A program made the position numbers and the translations under genes. The notes under the pieces are model-generated. The model saw only the letters and a program-made list of their open reading frames with translations. It ran no database searches and was not told the origin of the DNA. Shown here one piece after another: positions 1 to 11,284 of a DNA stretch of 64,000 nt (its first letter is position 1; every line of letters begins with the position of its first letter). The stretch is taken from the NCBI GenBank assembly GCA_023052935.1, contig CM041292.1, positions 80,796,169 through 80,860,168 of the forward strand. Direction: 5' to 3'. The DNA is from Piezodorus guildinii (lineage: Eukaryota; Arthropoda; Insecta; Hemiptera; Pentatomidae).

Positions 1-2751
1 CCATCCGAACTTTAAAAAGGTGATAATCTTCATAAGGATGCTATCCTTCTTGGTTGCAGCCAAAATTGTCTTGTAGTTCAATGGAAGGTCGCTACAAGCG
101 TCGAAAATGTAGTTGATACATAGGTCAGGCTCATTTGATTTTGGACAGTCAGGAAGTGGTGCTCTAGAAAACCAATCGGCGATATTTTTTTCAGAATTTA
201 CCCATTCTACATCATACACGTAATTAGATAGAACTAGTGCCCATCGCTGCAACCTATTTGCTGCGCAGGTTGGAATACCATGCTTTGGTCCAAAAATCGA
301 TAGTAGAGGCCTATTATCATTCACCAAAATGAACTTCCGTCCGTATAAGTAACTATGGAATTTACTAATTCCAAACATCAAGGCTGCCCCCTCCTTATGT
401 AGCTGAGAGTAAGACTTCTCGGCTTGAGACAACGTACGACTGGCAAATGCTAGTGGACGAACCAATCCATCTCCATATCGCTGGTATATTACTGCACCCA
501 ATCCAAAGTCAGAGCCATCCACCGCTAATCGAATTGGGTAGTCTGGATTATAATGAGCAAGATTTCGGTGTTCTTGAATTAGCCTCTTGATTTTATCAAA
601 AGCTTGAGCACATTGAACGCTCCAATTCCAAGGGTTCCCCTTTCTCAGCAAACAGTAAAGTGGTGATAAAATTGATGCGATATCCGGTAGAAACTTTGAC
701 AGAAAGTTTACTACCCCCAAAAAGCGCTGGAGTTCCTTAACATCATTCGGTATTGGGGCTTCTAAAATCGCTCGAACTTTATCATCGGTTGTGGGTAACC
801 CCTGAGCATCAATTCTGAAACCAAGATACTCGATTGAGGTTTTTCCAATCTCACATTTCTTGATAGACACCGTGAGTCCTGCTTCTCGAAGTTTTTCTAG
901 TACTTTGAAAACTCTAGTTCGCAACTCTTCAACATTGCGGGCTCCTATCAATACATCATCAATCATGACTGAAGTGCCTTCCAATCCTGAAAGCAAAGCA
1001 TCCATTGCTTTCTGGAATTTACTCGGAGCTGAAGCGATGCCAAAAAGCAAACGAGTATAACGAAATAAACCCTTCTGAGCTGTTATTGTAAGAACGTCGC
1101 GTGACTCTTCGTCGACTTCATACTGTTGATAAGCATGTGAGAGATCCAGTTTTGCGAAAATCGAGCAACCTTGTACCCTTTGAAAAAGATCTTCTCCTCG
1201 TGGAAGTGGGTGTTGATCGATAAGAAGGCGGGGGTTCACTGTCAATTTATAATCCCCACATATACGGATCGAACCATCCTTCTTTAATACTGGGACGATT
1301 GGTGATCCCCATGGACTGTAATCGATTGATTCCAGAATTCCCTCATGAACCAAACGGTCGATCTCTGCATTAACACCAGCTTGCATGGCAAAAGGAACCG
1401 GTCTTGCTTTAATGAACCTGGGTTTCGCATTAGGTATCAAATCCAATTTAACTTTTCCTTTATTGAACCTTCCTAGTCGATCCGTAAAAACTTCGGGAAA
1501 TCTCTGTACCACTTCCTCTAACAACATGGTTGGCAAATCACTATTGAACAGCAGTGGTTGAGCTGTACTGTTACTATTAGGACCAACAATTTTGAACCCA
1601 AGATGCTCAAACCACGATCTCCCTAGTAGTGGAGGCCCAGTCGAGTTTACCACATAAAACGTCATATCCTGATATTCTTGATTCATATATTCAACGGAAA
1701 CGTTTACTGCTCCCAGTGGTCGAGATCTTTCATTGAAATATGACACGAAAGTCTTTTCAGTAGACAACAATGGCAAATGTGTGCAGTTTTCTTTATACAC
1801 AGATAGTGGTACAATAGTACTCAGACATCCTGTGTCTATCTGAAAAGATATTTCAGTATTTCGATTCAACTTAAGGTTAACATGATAACCTAATTCCTTA
1901 TCTCCAGTAGCCTCAATACGATATAAAAACTCTACTTGTTCACTGAGATCTTCTGACACAAAATGCGTTTTTTCCTTACTTGATTTATACCTATCATTAA
2001 TAGGTGGGTTCTGGGGTCTTCCTGACGAATTAAACTTGTAATTTTTCGGACACATTTTTGCTAAGTGCCCCACCTGAAAGCATTTATTGCAAGAGTAATT
2101 TTTGAATTTACACATTGAAACTTCGTGGTTAGTATAACCGCAAACAGAACATCTTTTTCTCTCTGTTCCAGACGAACTACGATAACCAAAATCTTTATTT
2201 TTACTGATACCTGTAGCTAAAGAGTCGGTAACTGAGTTTTTTGAATGTTGTGAACATTCACCCTTACAAAACCCTATAGGTTCTTTTTTGACATCCAACA
2301 GACTGTACTGCTGTTCCGTGATTTCTTTACTGGTAGCAATGCGAACAGCATCCGCGATCGTAAGTTTTTCAGCGTCTTCTTCAAATAAACGGTCACGAGC
2401 TGGGCTTTTTTGCATCCCAATCACGAATCTATCGACTAACATTTTGTCTAGGTAATCGCCGAATTTACAATTACCAGCCAGATTACGAAGTCGGGCAATC
2501 CATTCATTAACAGTCTCATTGTGCTCTCTGATAGCGTTGTAGAATTTGTAAACAAACACCGACTCTGTCTTAGAGAAATGATTATCCAACAATACAACTA
2601 ATTCTTTATAAGAGGTAGACTCTGGATTTCCTGGAATAGCTAAATTTGTTAATAATTTGAAAGCATCTTCACTCATTGCGTTTAGAAACGTGTCGCGTTT
2701 TAGGTCCTCGGTCTTAAAAAAATGTTTATTCGCCTTAAAAAAACTTTCCAT
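1..2751 (-). CDS. Ty3/Gypsy retrotransposon gag-pol polyprotein, partial (3' part off the window)
   Basis: Read on the minus strand, the frame is open from an ATG at 2751 to the window edge: 917 codons without a stop that I could see. In order: a Gag-like region; two CCHC zinc knuckles (C-x2-C-x4-H-x4-C) near residues 200-240; an aspartic protease motif FQIDTGC near residue 305; a reverse transcriptase with the IDDV catalytic box near residue 599; and an RNase H start (AVDGSDFGLGAV) near residue 747, followed by the conserved tail ending NIADWFSRAPLP. The integrase would lie beyond position 1. A single Gag-Pol frame with this domain order is typical of Ty3/Gypsy elements of the mag/K02A2.6-like group; the group is inferred. 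An upstream ATG (2825) is in another frame and stops after 18 codons, so either the true start is 2751 or a small indel broke the N-terminus. The open frame suggests a fairly young copy. Confidence 0.85.
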   Translation of the reverse strand, partial: MESFFKANKHFFKTEDLKRDTFLNAMSEDAFKLLTNLAIPGNPESTSYKELVVLLDNHFSKTESVFVYKFYNAIREHNETVNEWIARLRNLAGNCKFGDYLDKMLVDRFVIGMQKSPARDRLFEEDAEKLTIADAVRIATSKEITEQQYSLLDVKKEPIGFCKGECSQHSKNSVTDSLATGISKNKDFGYRSSSGTERKRCSVCGYTNHEVSMCKFKNYSCNKCFQVGHLAKMCPKNYKFNSSGRPQNPPINDRYKSSKEKTHFVSEDLSEQVEFLYRIEATGDKELGYHVNLKLNRNTEISFQIDTGCLSTIVPLSVYKENCTHLPLLSTEKTFVSYFNERSRPLGAVNVSVEYMNQEYQDMTFYVVNSTGPPLLGRSWFEHLGFKIVGPNSNSTAQPLLFNSDLPTMLLEEVVQRFPEVFTDRLGRFNKGKVKLDLIPNAKPRFIKARPVPFAMQAGVNAEIDRLVHEGILESIDYSPWGSPIVPVLKKDGSIRICGDYKLTVNPRLLIDQHPLPRGEDLFQRVQGCSIFAKLDLSHAYQQYEVDEESRDVLTITAQKGLFRYTRLLFGIASAPSKFQKAMDALLSGLEGTSVMIDDVLIGARNVEELRTRVFKVLEKLREAGLTVSIKKCEIGKTSIEYLGFRIDAQGLPTTDDKVRAILEAPIPNDVKELQRFLGVVNFLSKFLPDIASILSPLYCLLRKGNPWNWSVQCAQAFDKIKRLIQEHRNLAHYNPDYPIRLAVDGSDFGLGAVIYQRYGDGLVRPLAFASRTLSQAEKSYSQLHKEGAALMFGISKFHSYLYGRKFILVNDNRPLLSIFGPKHGIPTCAANRLQRWALVLSNYVYDVEWVNSEKNIADWFSRAPLPDCPKSNEPDLCINYIFDACSDLPLNYKTILAATKKDSILMKIITFLKFGW

Positions 2752-2898
2752 ACGGGTTTGTACACTTGCTACTCGTTGCAAAGGGAGAATTCCCGCAACT
2801 GTCCGACGATCACTTCTTCACTCATATTTAGAACTCTATGACTAAAATAAAGACAACACTCACCCCTGCAACTTTTAGCCAACGATTGTTGCTAACAG
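2752..2898 (-). other. Gypsy 5' leader between primer-binding site and gag-pol
   Basis: Short untranslated leader of the minus-strand element. It holds an out-of-frame ATG at 2825-2823 followed by 18 sense codons and a TAG. Just downstream the gag-pol frame becomes open, which is compatible with a one- or two-base indel in the original Gag N-terminus. Confidence 0.5.
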
Positions 2899-2916
2899 AT
2901 CCCATCCTCGTCGCCA
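2899..2916 (-). other. Retrotransposon primer-binding site
   Basis: Immediately inside the LTR end (minus-strand ...ATTACA, ending at 2919) and two bases further lies TGGCGACGAGGATGGG. It starts with TGG, the complement of a tRNA 3' CCA, as expected for a minus-strand primer-binding site. The tRNA used is not identified. Confidence 0.6.
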
Positions 2917-2918
2917 TT

Positions 2919-3240
2919 TGTAATGTCTTTAACCATAGTTAAAACAGAAAAAGATGCTTCAATCCAAATCTTTATTTTTAATCACAAAAACATATCTAAC
3001 TCACATTTTACCTAACCTGTAATCAAATCATTAAAACCTCTGTTCTCCCTCGATACATTATAATCGATAACGTATACTACAACTTTAATTTTACTTTAAT
3101 AACTTACGTACTATTTGGTACGTAACATTTTTTCTAAGATTTAGAGTAATGTATGGAAGAATATAACCTGTACGATATAAAAGGCGGATACACTAAATTA
3201 TAATAACTTTTAGGATTAATTTTGATTGCCACAACATACA
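2919..3240 (-). repeat. Probable 5' LTR of the Gypsy element; outer boundary uncertain
   Basis: The inner end is well placed: on the minus strand the LTR ends in ...CATTACA next to the primer-binding site. The outer end is a guess at the ...ACATACA near 3240, which would give a TGTATG start on the minus strand. The other LTR is outside the window, so neither length nor divergence can be measured. Confidence 0.4.
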
Positions 3241-3299
3241 TAGCAGAAACGGGACACCATTACCTTCTCTTGGTATTTAACTATATTTCTTAAACTATT

Positions 3300-3405
3300 A
3301 ACATTTTTTCAAGCCGATCACTCAAAACGATAAAAAAGTAAGTTCGCAATACTTTCCCTTACTGTATATTTCATATATAGGTAATTGAAAGTAATATGAG
3401 ATGTG
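3300..3405 (+). repeat. Family A, 3'-end relic
   Basis: Contains the family A terminal signature: CGCAATACTTTCCCTTACT, a TATA-rich spacer, then a decayed copy of the GTGAAAGT motif. Only the last ~100 bp can be recognised. Confidence 0.6.
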
Positions 3406-3720
3406 AAATATTGAACAAAACCTAGGTTGCATAGGAAGGAAATTATAGTACAAATAAAACCCCAAAAGCCTTGCAGAAAAGCTTTTCGACCTAGTTTGCG
3501 ATTTGTTTTAGGGGAGGTAGCAGCTGCTTCCGTACTGATAATAAACTGCTAAGCACGAATTTACCTGAATAAGCATAAATCTCACTCATAAAATAAATAC
3601 CTATTATGTCAAGCAAAAAAACAAAAGTTTAAACGTAAATCGAGTTTCATTATTACTTTTATAATTATAGTAGTATGATAATAATGATATTAACTATTAA
3701 CTATATTTTTTGTTAAATGC
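3406..3720. other. AT-rich stretch with no recognised feature
   Basis: No open frame, tRNA or repeat that I can place; it leads into the 190-bp tandem array. Confidence 0.5.
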
Positions 3721-4590
3721 CTCTATATCGATGAATATTGAACATGCAAATGCCTTGTAACACTAAAAAAAAAGTTTATTACATACTTAATGATTTACTT
3801 CATGTTTATTATCCTCTTAGAATGGGCCGTTTCTATGACAGTAACCATAATTAAGTTGAAAAAGAGGGATTTCTCGTTTTTCGCGAAATTATTTTTTTAA
3901 AGTTTAATACCTCTATATCGATGCATATTTAACATACAAATGTCTTTTAACATTCAAATGAAAGCTTATTAAATACTTGATGATTTACTAATGTATTATG
4001 TGATTTCTCGTTTTTTGCAAAATTATTTATATTTGTTAAATACCTCTATATCGATGAATATTCAACATACAAATGCCTTTTACCACTCAAATGAAGGTTT
4101 ATTAAATACTTGATGAATTAATTTCTAATGATTATCCTCTTAGAATGGGCCGTTTCTATGATAGTCAACATAATTATGTTAGAAAAGAGTGATTCCTCGT
4201 TTTTTACAAAATTATGTTTTTTTTTAAACGCCTCCATATCGATGAATATTGAACATGCAAATGTCTTATACCACTCAACTAAAAGCTTATTAAATATTTG
4301 ATGATTTACTTTACAATGATTATCCTGTTACAATGGGCCGTTTCTTTGATAGTAACCATAATTATGTTAGAAATGAGTGGTTTCTCGTTTTTCGAAAAAT
4401 TATTATTTTATTTAAAATATCCCTATATCGATGAATATTGATCATACAAATGTCTTTTGCCACTCAAATGAAAGCTTATTAAATACTTTATCATTTACTT
4501 TATAATAATTATCCCCATAGAATGAGCCGTTTCTATGATAGTAACCATAATTATGTTAGAAAAGAGTGATATTTCCTTTTTGAATGGCCG
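3721..4590 (+). repeat. ~190-bp tandem repeat, about five units
   Basis: The anchor CTCTATATCGATGAATATT (with variants) recurs at 3721, 3911, 4044, 4232 and 4421, spacings 190, 133, 188 and 189 bp. The short second unit has lost about 57 bp. Other landmarks repeat in phase: CACTCAAATGAAAGCTTATT, a GAATGGGCCGTTTCTATGA block, and GAAAAGAGTGATTTCTCG. Units differ by scattered substitutions, so this is a small, moderately aged satellite-like array. It encodes nothing. Confidence 0.9.
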
Positions 4591-5339
4591 CCATTTTGTA
4601 ATTCACCCATTTTGAGTTGGCATACGTGTATTTTTTGCTTTACTATGATAGATGTTTTACATTAAATATACTAAAAAGATTGGTGGAATGGGTTGCATTT
4701 TTCGTTGCTGGCTCACGGACTATCCTACCTATTCACGTTTTACTACCTGTATAATGTCTCTACAGCCCTTCATAAACACAGGTTTCTCCAAAAGATGATT
4801 TTCTATAGCTATTCGAGTCAAATTCGACGTATACATAAAAACCAAATGCTATTTGAAGTTCATTTAAATGCTGGAATATTAATTTTGTATTTTTTTAAAT
4901 TAAATAATTAAAAAATTAAAAGCACAAACAAATTTTTGGTAAACTTTGCAAGTTATAGTATAAAGAAAAAATGCCACCTCAACCAAAAACATTCATTCAC
5001 TGTAACCATTTTCCGAGGTCAAAACCCCTGGGCGCTCCACCATTAGTAGTCTAGACGGATCAGCTAAATCTAAAATAAACACATGTCGAATTATCTTTAC
5101 AATCAGCAATTAAATATGTTCAATGTCTTTATGGTGTCTTATGTAAAGAGTTGAGGATATAACAGTCCTACATTGAGTAATTCATGTAATACTAGGAACA
5201 AATTTTATAACAAAGATGAAACCTGTCAGAAATTGTTCAGTACCCTCCCCTTACTAACTGGTAAAAAGTCCTAGAGTTTTCCGCGTCGGGTCAAATAGGG
5301 GGGAGAGGGGTAATCTGAAAACAAAATAATTTTTTTTTT
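4591..5339. other. No gene seen between the two repeat blocks
   Basis: Unique-looking sequence. An open stretch of 72 codons at 4693-4911 has no recognisable motif and is treated as chance. Confidence 0.5.
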
Positions 5340-6180
5340 CAGTTTTTTGTCATTATCTCAAAAAAGTATTAGCTTTATCAAAAGTATTATTCTATACAAA
5401 ATTAAAGTACTTTAAAATATCTTCAATAATGATTATATGAATATTTGTTTTAAAATGAATGGTTGCAAGATATTGAAGGGACAATAAACAGCACATTTTT
5501 GGCAAAATAAAGTAACTAAGGAAAAAAAGTTTTTACTTAAAGACCTTAATCTCCAAAACTATTCAACGTAAAGATTTTCATTAGCACTCAAATTCGAGCT
5601 AATTAATTGGGCTATAATTTACTTTACCTTCATAACTTTCTTGCAAAGTACAGCCTTTAGGATGTTTTACGCAATGAAATAACAAGATATCGTTTTATGA
5701 ATTAAAATAAAAAGTTATTACTTGTAAAACTTCAACTCGGACACTATTAAACGCAAAAACATCAATTACCACTCAATCAAAGTTTATTAAATATTCCAAA
5801 ATATACCTTATCTTCACATTTTTTCTAGGAAGAATAATTTCTATTACATTTGACACTTTACTGTAGCAAAATGTTGATTTCCAAATTTTAGAGAAAAAAA
5901 TTACTTATTAAATTAATTAAACCTGTCGTATCTCGGTAGTAATTAAACTTTAGGATTTCTAATACCACTCAAATTAAAGTTAAGATGATTAATAATAATT
6001 CGATCTTCATAATTTTCGTAAGATAAAAATTGTTATGATATTTAGCAAAATAAATTTAGAAAATGCTGATTCAACAGTTATTTAAACCAAAAAAAAGTAC
6101 TTTGGAAAGCGTTATCTTGGAAACTAGATAACATAGAGAATTGACAAAGCTCCGCCAATAGCAATTTTAATGTGATTTTA
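5340..6180 (+). repeat. Diverged ~190-bp repeats, same phase as 3721-4590
   Basis: Degenerate versions of the CACTCAAAT...AGTTTATTAAAT block recur near 5395, 5585, 5769, 5963 and probably 6155, spacings about 190, 184, 194 and 192 bp. The period matches the better conserved array to the left, so this looks like the eroded remainder of a longer array, interrupted at about 4.6-5.3 kb. Confidence 0.6.
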
Positions 6181-7689
6181 AAAGACATTTACTATGTTTT
6201 ACTGTAGTTGGTATGTATTTAGATATTGAGCGTTGAATGAAAAAAAGCGAAAATTTTAGGGTGTGTTTTAAGTGGAAAATTGAACTTTCGGGGATCTTAT
6301 CGTTAAATGGTTCGATATGTACTTTGATAGGACGCGGATAGTGTAAGCAGTAAAGTTTAAATAAAAATTAAATAATTTAATGAGAATGGGAAAAATATGT
6401 ATGTTTACACCTCTGTTTAGCCAAAAAAGAAAATAAGGATCTTATAATGAGTAGAGTTTGTACATCTTGGTATAAGCCATGTAATTAAAAAAATGAAAAA
6501 CATAATTCATCTATGCTATTGAAATTAATTGATTTTTTACTTTTTAAGCATAACTCACTGGTGTATAGTGGAAATGGTTAATTATGTTTTTTAGACATAA
6601 TTGAATGAAAATATACACGTATGTTAATTGTGACTGATCACGTCTACTATAAAAAATGTCAAACAATCAAATTAAGTCTGGCAGTTGCCCATAGTTCATG
6701 GAGTATGAAGAAATGTTAACTACATGTGGAAAACCTCTGTATAGTACCCCTTCATTATCTCCGCAACCATTCATTTTAACAAAAAAATTTTCGAATATTT
6801 ACTAAAGTATTTTAAGGTAGATATGACGTCATTCTCGGATAACCGCACGACCGCAACGAATGATATTTCCCGGCTTTTGATTGGATAATGCGAAGGTGTC
6901 ACCATAATGACAATTTGTAACAGTAAATCGTGACTACTGATACTAGTAGGTATTTATTCGTATTAGTCGAATTTTACCTTTTCACAATTACATACCTGAT
7001 TATCAGTCAACTCATGACTGTTACTGCTAATTCTAATACCGTTTACATTTTTTTCATTTGATAAATTAGAGGCGTTCCCACGTATTACTCAGAAAAAAAG
7101 GAGTGACAGTATTTATCCTTGTGCTGAACCTTTAACTACGGGAGAGATATTAGTAAACAAACCTCGTTATAACGAAGCGATAGGAACATTTTATAGTATT
7201 TTTATGCCCCATATAAAATAACGGCTTTGGATGAAATCGTCTTACACTTCATATAGCAATTTTGATGGCACTGTATCAAACATAGCTTTCATTCTATCTG
7301 CATTATATAGCATGGATTATGAAGCAGTTCCCTTACCACTTCGTGAACATCGAGTTAAAACCCTTCAACTCTCCACGCTCTTTGCCACATATTTAGTTTT
7401 TAGACATTATATACATTTTTTATAATTATAGTTACTATTCCTCTTTTTTCATCGAGGTGTCTTGGTCTCGAAAATCTTTTTTTTTTTTTCCAATCTTCAA
7501 TAACTCGATTATTATTTAGGTGGAATTACATCTACTATTATTTATATTACTATATTTCTTTACAAGAGGATTTTACAATTTATTCAAACAAGAGTGTGAT
7601 AGGATATTTAGAGAAGTACATTTAGTCAGAGCAGATAATAATATTCAGGGAATATATGAAAAAGGAAATAGAATGAAGAACAAGCGCGG
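6181..7689. other. No recognised gene; AT-rich
   Basis: Small open stretches at 7231 and 7520 lack motifs. Around 7480-7560 a phrase resembling CTTCAATAA...GGAATTACATC is shared with the dispersed repeat at 37.5 and 53.8 kb (family B below). The rest is unassigned. Confidence 0.4.
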
Positions 7690-8160
7690 GTGGTGCAAAT
7701 ATTAGTCTCTCCAAAAAATAGTTAAAAACAATCTATCACTGGACCTTAAAACCAATGTTCTGACCACATGTGTATACCCTACGGTTTCCTATAGTGTTCA
7801 AACCTGGGCACTAACAAGGCAACTTGATCTGAGGCTAAATGCAATACAAATGCAGCTTCTAAGGAGTTTATTTAGGAACGGGAAAGAATAAAAAACGAAG
7901 ATATTTATCAGAAGGTAAACATTAAAAGTTTAAGGGTTGAGGCCCATCAATTGAAATGGAGCTTGGCTGGGCACTTGGCAATACTGAAAAACGACACATG
8001 GACCAAGGCTTGCACGGAGTGGATCCCGAGAGAGGATAGCAGGCAGAGGGGGCGACCGCATCGCAGGTGGAGGGATGAATTGACGCAGATTGTAAGCGAA
8101 AACTGGTGGCTGCTTGCAAGATACAAATCCTGGTCGAAAAAAAGGTTTAAAGAATATTTA
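7690..8160 (+). pseudogene. Non-LTR retrotransposon, C-terminal ORF2 relic (RTE/F52C9.6-like)
   Basis: Forward translation gives the end of a reverse transcriptase ORF2: DLKTNVLTTCVYPTVSYSVQT, then after a frame break VEAHQLKWSLAGHLA, the basic stretch RQRGRPHRRWRDELTQI and ENWWLLAR. The GRPxxRWRDEL block is characteristic of the C-terminal tail of many insect endonuclease/reverse-transcriptase elements. There is a frameshift or stop between the two blocks near 7890-7930, so it is dead. Upstream catalytic domains are missing, the usual 5' truncation of a LINE. Assignment to the RTE-type group is from the motif only. Confidence 0.75.
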
Positions 8161-8375
8161 GTTTTCTGTTCTCTTTTGGTGTATTTTTTTTTTTTTTAAA
8201 GAACTCTTCTGTTTTGTTATTGAGGTTAATTGTGTACTTATTTCTGTTTTTCTTTCTTTGAATTATTTGCTGTTCAATATTTTAATTGTTTATATATTCA
8301 TTTCTTACTATAACTACCATAAATTCTTCCCTATGGAAGAAGCATTTGTCAATACTGATTTTAATAAAGCTATTA

Positions 8376-8500
8376 TTATAGTTATATTATCTAATCTAAA
8401 ATAAATGTTTCTATCGAAATAGTATATTTCTTTTTTCTATTTATTTTCTGAAAAATTAAAAAAAATATTTAACTGGTGAGGTAAGCGAAAGTCGTCTGTA
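8376..8500 (-). repeat. Family A, 5'-end relic
   Basis: The phrase GAGGTAAGCGAAAGTCGTCTG is the minus-strand version of the family A 5' end (GGCAACACACGACTTTCACTTACC). Only ~120 bp remain. Confidence 0.6.
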
Positions 8501-11268
8501 GATTTTTTTTTATTCCACTCTAACCCAAATCTTATAGTTTTTAAATATGGATGATTGTTGTTTATTAATAACTATTTAGAAATAATAAACTATGGTCTAA
8601 TGATATACAGCGTTGTTTCCTAAAATAATTTGAGAAGATCCAACGGTAAATATACAATCTTATAAATAAACAGACTCTTGAGTTTATTTATTGTTATATC
8701 TGTTTTATTTATTCAAAGTTATATAGGTAACTCCAACTTGGAAAAATGTTTTCATAATATTCTAATCTGCCACCAAGAAACATTGAAACTGTAGTTTAAC
8801 TACAAAAAGTTCTTTTCAAATTTGGCAAAGAGTTTTCCTTTTCAATCACTTCTTTTAGACTAATATTTATAAAGATTTTTAGTTAAATATAGTGAGATTT
8901 CTTTCACAGATTTTAAACAAAATCAAGGTATTTTGAAAATCAGGAAAAGCACAGACATGAAGCTGTCTCTTCCCAGTGTCCAGATGAGAAGAGATAAAGG
9001 GGAGAAGGATCCCCAGGTGACGGGTCCCTTTACGGTAAAGATTTACGAATTGACATCCTCGTAAAACTGGAGCCGAAATCTACAAAGACGCCGTAGGAAA
9101 GCTGAGGTGCCAGCTCGGAAATCATTACCTACGACTTAACACCTTATCTATACAGGTCCTTCCAAATGTAATCCCATCAATATCTGATTATAAACCGGTA
9201 GTCTAATTTTGTCGACGTTATCTGTAGATTTATATATGACTTTATTTCGGTATTCCATAAGATAATAGTACGTATGCACGATTTTATCAAATAACACGAC
9301 ATTATCAGTGTTTGTTGTAAACTATTTATGAATGTTCATTTTGAAACAAATTGCAATATATCTCAATAAATATCTAAAAAAGAAAATAATAAATAAATAA
9401 AAAATATTATGCCGTATTCGTACTAGGTAGGTCCTCCTAAAATAAAAAATGAATATCCTATTTTTTAGTTATTTAAGTGAAAAATGTTTCACCAAAATGT
9501 ACTGTTCAAACAACTGAACTATTATAATTAGAATTCAAAACTCATTGGGAGCTCTCTATTGTCAGACGCTTGGGACCAAAGTTCCTATTGATTAGGTACT
9601 TAGAAATCGTGCACTATGATTATTGTTACACAATGAATGTTGAACGATAATTGTACCGACAGGACCTGGTAATCAAAGATCAGCTTAGCTCAGCTGAAAT
9701 TAAATGCGAAGGGCGTGAACAGAGGTTGCGTGCAGGGTAAGACTAGAGGACATGCGAGAGCCAATAGAGGAGATGTCCGCACGCCAGGTCTAAGTTAGCA
9801 ACAAATTTACAAGCAGCTGTAACTGGGCAGCTTTATAGTTGCTCATGTGCGGCTTACATACCATGCATAGGAAATATAGCAGGGTTGCTAATAAATAATC
9901 AAGCATAATTTATAAGATAATTGAATGTTCAACGACCAGATTGTTTCATTTATCCACGTTTAGATCGTATTTCAGAAGGTAAAAACGTTATATTTAAGAA
10001 TGTGATAAATCTGATTTTATTAAGCTAAAAAATTCAGATTAAGATGTTCGAACAAATTACACGAGGTAGAGTTCAAGCAGGAAAATTTCATAGAGGTGAC
10101 AATCAAGAGAAAATGCAGAGAGGGTTATAAAATATTACCGAGGGAGCACTTAGGGTTCCTTATGAACTGAACCGTCAGCGTATAATTTTCAGCTTTAATT
10201 CAAATCCAGACCAGCGGTAAAGTACAAGTTTACGGGGTTAAATCACGTAGGTCTCACATAAATATTTGATGTGATATATCTTTTCACCTTTAATTCGATC
10301 CAATACCAAATTAGAATGAGATTTACGGGCGGAGTTAATGATGAAATAAAGTCAGCCATTGCCACGGGACAGGTGATATACCGATCGGCTTCAAACACTG
10401 TTATTCCTGATCAACACTCAATCTTAGTCTTGAGCTGGGATCTAGCGGCTTTGAAAAATATTCAAAAATCGTCAACGTTGAATTTATTAAGAAATAACTT
10501 GAATAAATCTTTATTTTTTTGTAAACAATATGTGAAGGAAATTTACTACTTCTAAATGCATTGAGTTGAGAGAACTGATTTTATAGGAATAGTAATCAAG
10601 CATTTTTAAGTCTGAAAAATCTAGTCTAGACTTCACTAGGTAAGTTAAGTTTTATAAAGAAATAAATTCCGAATTTTCCTATTCTTCACATAACACCCAT
10701 TACTCAGCGTAGACTGAAAAGTAGCGGGATGAGGGAGCTCCTAGCCTGAAAAAGATAGTTTCTTTTGAAATGTCGAACGGATGCACCACTGGTTGCTGTC
10801 TCCGTCATGCCTAACCATGTCATGTTTATAATAGAAGAACAGATTTCCTTATTGTTTTTTTCTTTTTCTTGCATTTTAAATAAAATTATTGAGTTAAAAA
10901 ACAATTCCTAATCCCATCTGGCTGGGATAACCTGAAGAAGGTCTGATAATTTTTCCACTAGTTGGGGTGTACAAAGGCATAATAAATAAATAAAACTAAG
11001 TCCCTATACGTATTTACTGTGTAATATATTAAAATGTTTGTTCAAAAAGTTATTTGTTCTTGATAAACGAATATTACATAATAATTACAATATTCAACTA
11101 TTACACTGGAATATAGAACGAAATAAAAATTTTGACTGAGCATCACTGCTTCCAATTACTTTAAACGTGAAATAATATTTTAAAAGATTGTGTATATTTT
11201 TATTATATATCCTCACGTTTACTATCTGTATGTTATTTATATAGTTATTAAATTTAATTTTTTTTTAT
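8501..11268. other. No recognised gene; two less AT-rich patches
   Basis: Most is featureless. Patches near 8940-9170 and 9660-9880 are richer in G+C than their surroundings but have no long frame. Around 10180-10240 and 10268-10340 a phrase (TTTAATTC...ATCCA...TTTACGGG) recurs imperfectly. The 94-codon frame at 10271-10555 covers the second copy and matches nothing I know. Confidence 0.4.
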
Positions 11269-11284
11269 TTATCTGTGTGGTCTA
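11269..11284 (+). repeat. Target-site duplication, left copy (LINE into SINE)
   Basis: TTATCTGTGTGGTCTA at 11269-11284 is repeated exactly at 12045-12060. The repeat is the first bases of a tRNA-like SINE head, so it marks the host site of the LINE lying between. Confidence 0.85.

Noticed and set aside
860..1060. Plus-strand frames at 860-1060 and 2657-2845
   Set aside because: Antisense shadows of the Gypsy gag-pol region.
10271..10555. 94-codon frame as a gene
   Set aside because: No recognisable motif, and it overlaps an imperfect local duplication.
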